Assembly: GCA_030248215.1 (NCBI GenBank)
Contig: JASANG010003368.1
Location: 1-64,000 of the forward strand
Source: Enoplolaimus lenunculus
Lineage: Eukaryota; Nematoda; Enoplea; Enoplida; Thoracostomopsidae
Length of the DNA: 64,000 nt
Direction of reading: 5' to 3'
Shown: in pieces, positions 47,101 to 59,100 of the stretch
How positions within the stretch are numbered: the stretch's first letter is position 1
Layout of the letters: the number at the start of each line of letters is the position of its first letter
Notes under the pieces: generated by a model
Told to the model about the DNA's origin: nothing
The model's input: only the letters and a program-made list of their open reading frames with translations
Databases searched by the model: none
Made by a program: the position numbers and the translations under genes

Positions 47101-50100
47101 AAACACTAACGAGTTTATCTGTTCACTAGAAAACAGCAATGGCTTGCATCGATGCGGGGTGTTTCCTCAATGGATGCACGAGGGACATCTGTACGTCAAG
47201 TTTAAGGGTGATACTATACCTATTTAATGTCGTGCGGGTGCCGTCTGGTGCAGTCCGGCGTCGTCCAGCGCCATCTGGAACCGTACCGGAATGCACGCAT
47301 CTAATTGCTACGTTTCTGAAACGTTATTAAAATGTAGTCGCGTTCATAAGTGCTTGTTAATCTATATATTAAAGCTGGAACGCCCCACATACGTATTTTG
47401 GGCAACTTTCCAGCATTACTTTGTTTACAATAATTTCTTAGGAAATACAGGTGATTGTTCTATGAAAGGAAAATTTGCAAGGAAATTTTTGTGCTTTCTC
47501 TACTTTTGCGCACTGCGCAAAGCTGGCAGACTTGTTATTGTTATTAGCATACATTTTATCAGAGTGGTTTTAAAGATAGTTCATGCTTAAGTTAAATAAA
47601 TTATTACGTTGGAGAATATAGAGAGCCTGGTGTTTGTCGACGGTTCTGCCACACATATTGTTGATTAACGAAGGATTTGGTCAAAATATACGTTGGGTTT
47701 TGACATTTTACTCTGTGTGTAAAGCACCCTTGTCTTCAATGTCATATATATGTGGTAGACCAAACTGCTATTCAGTATTGGTATTCGAATGCTGCTCACA
47801 ATTGCCATATGGCAGTGCCGCAGCAGACAGGGGCGGGGTTCCCCAAAGTCCAGTGTGGGGCCCCCAGCGTAGATGTGGATACAAAATTTTATCGATGTTT
47901 GATCTAAGGTTGTCCGATCCCCGTGTTTCACAGCTGTGGGGACATTTGTCCAAAACAGTTTCACACAAAAGTTACAAAATGATGGATCAAGAAAGTGAAG
48001 CCATCTGTAAAAAGAATCAAACTTTGCGCGTAGCGCGAAATTTTTTGTCATTTTTTAAACTAGCTAAACAGCTCACATTTTAAATAAAACTTTTTACAAC
48101 CTTCGTATGCTCCAACCAGGGAAGCTTTATTATTTTGTTTCATGAGAGTTATCCATCTTAAGTAAAATTGTAAGCCAGCGAGTGTAGTGAGCGAGAAAAT
48201 TTGTTGACATTTAGCAACCTAGTGGCTTATTGTAAACCATGTGTAGTGTCTAAAGTCGTTTAAATAATTGCGGAAGGGTGGGATAGTGCCAAATTCGCCA
48301 GCGACGCGAGCGTGAACCCAGACGTATTTCAAAACTTCGGCGGTTTTTGTTGGGCTCCTCAAATGGCAGGTATGGGGGTAGCTACTCCAGCCCTGGTATT
48401 TGGCTTTGGCGAAACCACAATATGCTTAGAATATCAGATTGTACTAAGCTTATTAATAACTGGCCTAAGCCTATTAATAATTGGCCGTAGCTTGTTAATA
48501 ATTGGCCTGCGTAGCCGATTGGCCTGCGACATTTACATGGTTCTACCATGTACTTTGAAAACGTATTGTCCCAATGTAGTTTGTGTAAACTTTTTTAAAT
48601 GTTAGTTACAGCTGCAACGAATCTGCACTTCCGTTTCCGAATACAAACATTCCAACAAATACATCGTGTGTCGACTGGAATCAATACTATACCGAATGCA
48701 AATCGAGCGCTCGTAATCCATTTCAAGGTTCAATTAGTTTTGATAACATTGGACTCGCATGGGTTGCAATTTTTCTGGTAAGTGAAATATATACTCAATG
48801 TCAATTCGAAAACATTATTAATATTCCAAAGGAACAACGTGTTATTTTATTTAAATTAAAATGTAAATTAATTCTACACATGGTCAAGAATGACAAAATA
48901 ATGAACTGTAGGTAAAATTTAAGCTAAAATTCCACACGGCGGTAAAAATTAAAGTAAACCATGTATAACGCAGCATTCTGACCTCGGATAATGTATACTG
49001 TATAATGTCAGCAAACATGCTGGCAAGATTAACTTTTATATCCGTAATTCATGTGTATTCTGAAATAATGCAACGTTTGGCCCATGTATAGATCGGGGCC
49101 GGGCATAGCACTGCTTAATTTGCTAGTGGAATCATGCCATTATATGTAGATTATCAATGCTTCGAAATTTTCCGGACCATCCGCCCGAATTATTTAGACT
49201 CCAAAGACCGCCGGAATTCTTCGAAACCCCCATGACCAAGAGTGGTGGTCTCCTTGTGCTTGGCAGGTCTTCGTTCGGTGTAAAACTTTCGAGTAATTTT
49301 CAAAGTTTTACTTGTCGAGATTTCAATAAAGAAATTTAAAGGCCAACTTTTAACAACACCGCGGAAAATTTTTCACAGTTTGGATGTTATTTTAATTTCG
49401 AACGTATTATCTCATGCCACTTTTGCAATAAACTTGTTAGCTTTCGGCTGAGTATTTTTACCTCCAGTTTCACCCTGTCAGTTATGCTATACGACTTAGC
49501 TGCGTAAATCGAGACCAAGCGACAATGCACTGGACTGGAAGATTAGACAAGTTTTTTTCCTGAAAACGAAACAAAGAATAACTGTTGGTCAAGATGGGTC
49601 ATGTTTAAATCAATTTACCGCGTGCATGCCGCGGGTAACAAAAATACCATTTCCTTGGTTAAAACACGGCCACGGGTGAAGATATTCAAACCACATACAC
49701 TTCTGCGGCCCTAATCTATACCTTAACACAACTTTCTAACGAAATCACAAATGCGGTTCATAGCCAGTTCAACATATAAGAAGCTGCAAAAAATTGAGGA
49801 ATTTCTTGTTGGCAGAAATCGATTCTACGGCTGATAACAGCTTTGCGTATTAAATCTTGGGGTAAATTTTAGTTAAACGGTTTGTCATTAATTTTTAGGT
49901 GATCAGCTTAGAAGGTTGGACCGATATAATGTACTATGTTCAAGATGCACATTCGTTCTGGGATTGGGTTTATTTCATGCTTTTAATTGTGGTACGTAAG
50001 TCATGAAATTAAAAGTATATGTCGTAGGCCAATCTGCTATTCAGGTCAATTATTAATTAGCCAAGGCCAATTTGCTATTTTATATAATAACAGTTTGGTG

Positions 50101-53100
50101 CTTGGCCTAGACTAAACTGCTATTGAACTTTATACCAATCAGATTTAATTATTTGGACACACGACTATTGTTTTGCTACATCTTGCAATCGCTAATTGGC
50201 AAGACCAAACTGTTATTTGCTTCGAATAGCAGATTGGCCTGGGCCAATTGACAATTAGGTTGACTAGCAAGATTGACCTGTGACATGTGCACCATTTTCT
50301 ACACCTGCAGGTTTTGCAGCTGAAAGTTTTGCAAATTTTAACCGCTACGGAGCTAAAAGCAGTAAGTGTAAGTGTGTGTCAGGTTAACGTTACTTGGTAT
50401 TGTACGGCTAGATTGGAATTGTTTCGATCTGTATAGGAAGAAATTGCTCACAAAAGCTATTGCAAGAAATTGTATTTCGTAAAATGTACGATTGTTAATT
50501 GAAAATGTCACGCTCGGCTTCACACGTGCCGTTCGCCACGGTCCGAACCACGCCAGCTGTAGCGGAACTTTAAGGCTACGACGATTTGTTTGTTTACCAA
50601 ATTAAAAAATATTTTTTTGTAATAAATCAGATCATGTGTTTTTTGAACATCACATCATCCTATATTAAAACCCCTGTTGTATGTAGTTTGTACACGTTCA
50701 GAAGCGTATATAAGGAGTTGTTCACAAGATATATCTATCCCCGAAGTTTCTGGATAGAAACGAAAATAGCAGTTTTAGTACGCTTCAGAAAAAAACCTTT
50801 TGAAGCCTGGTGGTGTCAGAAAATTTTTACATGAGGTTATTTTTTCATAAAACCAAATAAAAAATTTTAAACACAAGTGCATATAAACTCGTTTGACTGT
50901 AAAAGTTTAGGTCTTGCAAACTGCAAACTCGCATTCAACCGTAGTAGGCAAAGCTCGACTCAGCTCAATAAATGTAGTTTCAGTACGACTGGTAGAATAG
51001 ATTTAAGATGACAACTGTGGGTTTAGAAGAGATTGTCTAAATTGAGGCTGTGTTAATGGTTGGATTACGAATTTGAGTTGATATTTAATTCTTAAAGTAT
51101 AGTTTCAGTCATATCGGCTTTTCATGCTTAATTTATTTCGACACAATGGAACAGAAGTGGCACAAATTGTATATATCAGAAAGATATAGCAATATAAGGT
51201 GAACCAGAGTAGTTTTTGAAGCATACATCGCCAATAGCGATCCCAAGATATTAGAAATAACGAAACGTTTTGCGGGACGTTTAGTAAAGTTTATTGACGA
51301 TACTATGCAGAATTAAAATTTTATGGTTTTAAACCATTCTGTAATGGTTTCAACTTGGAAATAAATATCCTTCGAACAAGAGGACAAAACAGCTAGCTAT
51401 CTCCTTGTGTTTTAAGGCCAAAACCTGTTCAACATTCTAGGGAGTCAGGCGAAAAATATTAGCAGTAGCATACTTAGATTTTAGTGGTTTTTACAAACGG
51501 GTCTAAAAACTATGGCTAAGTGAACGAAAAGTATTTCTTGATGGAGGTCTTTTCCGCTTGGACGTCGTTTGGCTACGGGATCGTTGTGCTTGTAAAATGT
51601 TCATTTAAGTTCGATATCGGCATTCAATAGCAGCTTGAGCACGGATCTAAACAATTGCCAGTATACAAACAATACTGAACACATTCCGCGTACGAGCATA
51701 TTGGACAACCGTTTGCACACGCTGCATGACAATCATGCTCGCTGCACTCTGAAAGCAGTAAATTATATTGAAAACTAGGAGATTTTCAATTTTTTGCGCA
51801 GTAATCCCACGGGTTTCAAGCAGATTAAGCTTACGCTTTAGACTAATTTTTTCCTGAGACTAAGGCTCCGTTTCAGGTTTATGCTGAAAGCTTTTAAGCT
51901 TTGGAATATATTTAGCATATTCTGTGTACGAGCATATTAGACAACGGTTAACACACAAAGCATAACAGTCTTATTTACTGCATACTGATATAGCAAACTA
52001 TTGAATGATTCGGCCAATGTTACTTTTAGAGGCGAGCACAATGCTAACCAGTTTCGAAAGCCAATGCCTAGGTCATCAGTGTAAACATACGCCTAAAACT
52101 AAATCGTAGTGTGAGTTGAAAAGGTCTATTCGGCACCAGTGCCGGAGCAGGCATGGGTGGGGGCTCCTCAAAGTTCCAGGGTAGGAACTCCCAAACTCGC
52201 AAGCGAATCGAGCGAGAAACCAGACGCATTTTCAAACTCAAGCGGTTTTTGTTTCAACCGGTTACGGTGGGAGCCCCATTAGGAGTGGAGGCCCCCCTAA
52301 ATGGGGTGTATGGGAGGTGGCTGCTCCGGCCCTGCTCGCCACTAGAAGGATTACAGAACGCTTCTAAAAAGTAACATGGGTCGATAATTATTTAATACGT
52401 AAAAAGATTAGAGCCAATTTTAAACCTGTTAAGCTTATATAGGCTACGTTTAAAGTATAGCCTGCAGGTAATTCTCAAAGTATTCAAATCTACAAAGATT
52501 TTAAGAACTATAAAATATGATTGCGAGTTATTTCCTGGCTAAATTGAGCAGAGCAGCAGAGTCGTAGCCAACGTTTCGTTTCGAAATGAAATAGATTCAT
52601 AAAAGAAAATTTTCATGACCTTTTGTATTCAAATCGTAATTTGTTTTAAATCCTGTCAAAAGTGTTTTTTCTTGTCTGAGAAGAAATCTTGAAAGGGAGA
52701 TATTTCCTCTCTGTTTCTTGCCTTGGCTCTGCCCTTGGACTTAAGTTCAATTATATCGTTAGGTAACAAATTGTACGTTTAAGTAACAGTTTTCAATAAA
52801 TTTGCTGTAAATGCGTAATGTTAACGCTTTTCAATAATTACTATTAATTGGTGCAAGTTTAATCTAGCGTGTTCAATGTAGTAGTAGGCAAATAAACCAA
52901 AGCGACTGATGTACGTGTTCTTTATTGGTCAAAGTTTTTCGTCCGAGAAATTAGTTTTAGCCAGTTTCTATACTAGAAATATGAGTTTAGTCCACCCGAG
53001 CAATTCGTTAAAATTTTTCCACGAACAAATTAGCTGACAAGTGTTTCACATGAACCAACCTTGTTAAGCTAAGCTATTTGAACGATACAAAACAAAATTT

Positions 53101-56100
53101 GCTAGCTGCTATGCTGTAAACTTGATTTACAATTTGGTCCTGTCATACTGACTGAACGAGTATCGGGGTTTTCTTATCGTACGGTTATATAACCATAATA
53201 CGATTCCTTCGAGTAAACAACAGGCGTTAGGCCTGGCATATGTTATTCAGGGTGGTGTTTGAGTTGCTAACTCAAAGTGGTTTACAAGACAACCAACAGC
53301 CGTGTTCTTGGCTTTTCAAACAAGCGATCCGTAGCTTCTGCTCATCTGCCAATCTGCAGAGAATCAGCTCATTTCCAGTTCAATAAGCGTACTGGGTTCC
53401 TCATTGTATTATTCATTGCTTCTTGAAGTTGTTTAGCCTATCGTTAACTGGTGATAGATGCTATTGGCCATTTGAGAAAAAAGAGCACAGAATAAGTCGC
53501 CGCTGCTGCCTTCATACGCTCTCAATACGATGAAATTCCGAATTGTTCGCTAGAAAAAAAGTATTGCTAACTAATGACAGATGCTACGCGCAATTAATTT
53601 ATACGGTTACGTTTTGTAACAATAGCTTACCCTGCGCATCGGAAAGGTATACTGTTGTTGTCAAAAGCATAACGGCAACAAAGATTGATACCTATAAATG
53701 TTGATATTTTTATTATTTAAATTATATAACCGGAAGTGCTGGAAACTTTTGATTATGTAACGGGCCCGTAGCCAAAGGGGGCTCTACCCTCTCCTGCGTC
53801 ACAAATTTTGGCCCTTCTAGAAAATGTTTAACCTTGCTTATAAGTCAACAAAATCTTTTGTATGTCACTTCTGAAATTTTTTATTCCCCACTAGCAAGGT
53901 TAGTTAACTAGGGACGTGTTATGCAACCGTTAGAAAATGTACATATGGCTTTGTTACACTCAGTATCTCTTAAGTACTGGATGTTATCTTTATTTTCCTA
54001 CTTGCAAGAATTAAGATAATCATCCCGCAGGATTTTTACGCCGAGGCACACATATTTTGACATAAACCGAGGTGATCCAGCCATATCTCAGGCAGTTATG
54101 GTGAACAGTAAACGATTCTTATCCAACAGCTTATGAGTCCCTTATTCTGTGCACAGTCAATCATACAGTATTTTAAATGCCGGATTTTGTTTCTTGTTCC
54201 AAGTAATTTTAATATTTTATAAATCATTTTGGAATGAATTATTATTAACCATTTTAAACTGACAAACAACAAATTAATACTGCGTTCAAATGAAAGAACC
54301 CGTTCATGCTCATTTATGCCACAAATTTCTAAAATACGAAACGTGAAACTTATTTTAAATTTTACATTCGGAATCACGTTTTTAATTTTTCACAATATTT
54401 TACTGAACTTGCATGCAGTTGAACTTGATATATTATGTTTTAACTGCATCCTTATACTAACCGCAATATAGGATTTTAGCGATCATAGATATAAAAGTAA
54501 TTTAGGTCGTTTGAAAGCTTACTTCCTATGCCAAAGTACAGCATGGTATCACTGCTATTAGAAAACACCTAAACGTATTCTAAACACGAACAGTCGTTCT
54601 GAGCTACGCATAAAATTCAAATGATGCGCCTGATTTGCAACCGAACCAATAAAAATTCACTTACCAATTTCATCATCGCAAAATTTGAAATTTCCTCAGG
54701 TCACTTTGAAACAAAAATGTATGAAACTTCGAACTCATCAGATATCGTTCGAGAAACCGTTTTATACAAGCGGTTCTGTTCAAAAAACTTACCGAGTTTG
54801 ACGTAATTCATTCTTGTTCGTCAAAATTTTGTGAATGAACCTGTTAAATTTTTTGTTATAAATTTCCGTTACAAACCAATTGTTTTGAGTTGTCTATCCG
54901 TTCCAGGTGGTCACCATCACGGTGACATTGACGCAAATTTCAAATAATCAAATTTTTTACCAAAATTTTAAAATTCTTATCCAAACGCTCGATATTCATT
55001 TATATTTGAGTATTTGCGTAAATGTAATCAAACTTAAAATAAAAAAATTTAACATTTAAGTATTTTACTTTCATTGAGCATTTTTCGAATAGCAAAATTG
55101 CATCCGTAATTCATTATTGTTACTTTTTGCACCGTCTAGACATCAAATGAGTCAAATACAGATTTTGTTTTTGTCACCGTTGTGCCTGAAAATTGAATCT
55201 GGCACAAAATTCAAATTAATCCAGCAATAAGTAGTTTTTCCACAAACATTTGTCTGAAATTCGGTTTCATAAAAAATTCTGACACACACAGAGATTGAAA
55301 TGGATCGTGGGACCACATGTTGGGCTCCGTGTTTCGGCTTGTAATCAGCTCGAGGAGCGTTGTGGTGTCAAGCGACTGGTTTCGATCCTATCTTCGTCTA
55401 TGGCTACAGATTAGTGCATGTGATTATGAACGCCATTTCGGTGCGATGAATTTGAACTAAGTTTTGAATTTAATTTAAACCAGTGCGCTTTCAGTACACC
55501 AGGTTGATTAATATAACATTCCATATCAGAGAGTTTACGCCGTACACTGGGTAATCAAAAATGACTTCAGTAGTAACGCCACATCTTATAACGATTAGGT
55601 TGGTATTTCGTCAATGTGTACTCTGTGGAGCGCTGTCCGCAAACAGAAACTTTTGAATGAATAGTCACGGCTTGTAAAAAGTTTTGAAACAGTATACACT
55701 TAATACAAAGTTGAAATATTTCCTTTCAGTAAATTTGGACGAATTTTAACGGTGTTGTCTGTTTTTTACAGATCGGTGCGTTCTTTATGATCAATTTATG
55801 CCTTGTCGTAATCGCAACGCAGTTTTCGGAAACAAAACGACGTGAAACCGAACGAATGCTTGCGGAACGCGCAAGATATCAGTCAACAAGTACCATTGGT
55901 AAGATTTGATACTGACTCGTCCACCGTTATCGTAGCCACACTGACAGTGGCGGATCAAAGGGGAGGCCGCTCAGACCTAAGGCCAAAAACAGGATCAAAG
56001 CTAAAATTTTACTTTAGGATTTAGTACTAAAATTGCGTTTAGCTTTTCGGTCGCGAGCTTTTTCATTATTATATACCACGCAGCGTCTCGATCAGAAATA

Positions 56101-59100
56101 TCGAGATCCGCCACTGCGTAGCAAAGACGGGACCAGGGTAACAAGCGCATCTCGAACTTTTTGCGTACTAAAAGTCATGTTTGCTCAAGTGATTTTGTTT
56201 GCATCCTTCGTTTATTAACATTGAGAATTTTGAGTTTCCAGATTTGCTAATAAAGTTGGAAACAGAAATTTTGAAGAAAGATTATTATAAACTGCAGTTA
56301 AAATTATAAATTTCGTTTCAGCATCATTTTATCACATTTTGACACAAATTTTAATAGTGTCTGGCTTCGATCTCGTTGTTTTACATTTTTGTACCGTAAA
56401 ATTCATATTCAATGCACAAATACAATATATGTGTTCGTTCTTTACTTTTGTATTATAATACAATACAGACAGTAACTGAAAATTCTTCCATTAACTATTG
56501 CAGCAAACAGCGACCAGGCTGAAGCGTCCGACGGCGTTTACGCAGCTCTGGTTAAATACATTGCTCATTTGTCGAGACGGGCCAAGCGTCGGGTGACTAT
56601 TATTATTGACGACATTCGCGAAATTTATATTGCTCATAGGCAACGTGCGTCCGAAGTCGTTCTCTCCAAGCTTTCAAACGCATCTACAGCGTCAATTGTT
56701 CCACCAAGATCACGTCATCGAAAATCACGTGACATCATTAATGACGTACATAAATCACGTGATAAAACGCAGAACTCACGTGATTCTATATATGAGAACG
56801 CAACAAGGAGCCGGACTCAGTCCAAGCGGTTTCCAGCACGAGACGCTGAAACGCATAGCAGCTATTGTCATGATCGCGGAGCACAGATTCGGGAAATGCG
56901 CTCTGGTGATTTGGAAGCATCTGAACCAGGAAATAACACCAGGTTAACGAAACCAAAAAAGCTAAAGCTAAAACGGTTTCGTAGCCGTAAAAGCGGGTTT
57001 GCACCGTATCAAGAATTATGTCAAAGTGGCCGACAGAGTGACTCGGCACGTACCACACAGGATTCCGCAAAATGGTCTGTTGCGAGCGGAAGAGAAGAAA
57101 CGCAGTTGGAAAATGACTATTCAGATCCTTTTGAACAGCCTAATCCGTGTTGTGGTGTCGCGATTCGTCTATCGAGAGTTTCACCAGAACCCCCGTTTGC
57201 AACTCCAGAAGTATCTTTGATATCTTCACCTCCAATCTGCCGCTCACCTCAATTGAATGCTGACATTAGGCAAAACGCTGGAATCAGCAACTCACGTTCA
57301 CTTGATGAAGACTCGACCACAACTCATCGCTGTTCTTCTCAATCAAAAGCTCAAAATAAATCGCGGACGAAGTCAAAGACATTGACGCGTATTTATTCAG
57401 AACGGAGCGGTTGCAAGTCGTCAGTGAACACACTGGAAGATGAAACTGGCGGTGGAAATCAAAGCAAACCATCGTCGCCACTTAGTGGAATACTCAAAGT
57501 TCCTAGATCAAACTTAACTCCAAATTCGATGCGGTCAAGAAACGCTGCTCAAACGTTATCACCTGGTCGAAAATCAAAAATATCTTGCCCGGTACCGCTC
57601 AGTTCAAATATTGCCGCTGAATGTTTTGGCGAGGGATGCTCAGAACAACGAAGTAACTCAAAACCAACCAGCAGAACAAAGCTTAGCTATCAAGAATCAC
57701 CAGCTAAATATTCGCCAAAGATATCAACCGTTAAGCAATCTGGTGTTGTGCCGGATGTGACCGATAACAAAGTAACTAAATCAGCGGGTTTCTTATTTAA
57801 TTGTTTTCCGAATTTGAGCACCATAGGATTTTCTGGAGCGAACCATTAGAACCGAATAATACAAACAGCTGTAGCAGTTTTATAAAGTATTGCACGTCAT
57901 TAAGACCGATATCGCCGATCAGGCCAACAAAAAATTACTAGTTTTTGCATAATTATTGAATCTAAACTCCGCAGACTATTGCTGTTTTCGCTCACGATGT
58001 TATCTCAGTTTCGTATCTCCTGACTGCATAGGGGTAACCCAGATCAAGGCCTTTCCAGATTTTTATTCTGAGGGATAATGTCGTTAAAATTTTTTAGCGA
58101 GCGAGCTAGAGAGCGAAAAATTCTTTTAGCTATGCAAGCTATTCGGCAGTGTATGTTGTAAAACGTGTGTTTTTGTATCTTTCCACAAATTTTGAGGGAT
58201 ATCTATGTTCTCTTTCTACACGGCGTTGTCACACATCGCCGTGTCACGCACGTATGTACGCCCGTTCACAATCTGGAATTTTTGTTTTTAGGTTGCCGAA
58301 GACGTACAATCGTTAACCTTATCAAGTACATCTTCAATGCCTAAATCATCTGTAAGTTGATACTGAAATAATTTCATAAATTTTTTGCATAAAATAGTTT
58401 TATGAATAACTTTTCAAAATATGACCCTTTATTTTTACTATAAAACGACCCCAGATCCCGGCCGGCCACATGGGTCCGCTCTCGGAACCAAACTAAACAT
58501 TCGACTTCTAAAAATGACGCACTTTTGCTGCAACCTAGATTAAGTATTACGTATTCACGCTTATTTGGCTTCTCGCTGACTTCACTTGCGAATTTTCTTC
58601 CGCAATCACTTACTGCGCCCCACATGGCCCGTGTTTGTGAATAAACTAGCGCACTGTTGGTTGATACCTTATATTAAGTGGCCCTATCTGTTAAGCAGGG
58701 GCGCTCGTATACCTTATGTATTCGCGGCTCTGGATAAGTCGTAAGTCTTTTACTGAGTCAATCCTTTAATAATGTACTGGAGATTTTACAAACGGTAAAC
58801 AAGGTTTGTCAAACGGAGGGTTAAGCCCTACACATACGTACCTGTTTCACAGCGAGAACTTGCAACTGTCACGTCCACGTTTAAGTGCGAGTTGACTTGT
58901 CGCACAAACTTGATGCTGTTGGTTGCAGCTGCGATTTTCAGCTGCAAGTTCTCGCTGCAAAACCTCAAACGGGTGTATAGCACTTTGGTAATTGAAAGTT
59001 TTTTATAATGACTTTCGCTGATTGAAATAATATAAAAATAATGATCCTGTATACTTTCCCCCCTCATACTGTACTGACCTTGAATAAAAGGGGGGACTGG

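Larger units (their letters stand above)
50246..55771. other. Long channel intron 8, mostly unique with repeats
   Basis: At 5.8 kb in all, the longest channel intron. Contains TTAGGC-like remnants (51820-51910), a copy of the CGGTTTTTGTTTCAACC repeat (52135-52345), a piece of the CCATATTCTCAAATG family (53435-53485), a reverse GTAGCCAGCTC MITE (53760-53920) and a tRNA-like segment (55335-55400). No exon recognised. Confidence 0.6.

Noticed and set aside
47665-48051. 128-codon minus ORF inside channel intron 6
   Set aside because: Overlaps repeat-like sequence and other open frames on both strands; no domain recognised.
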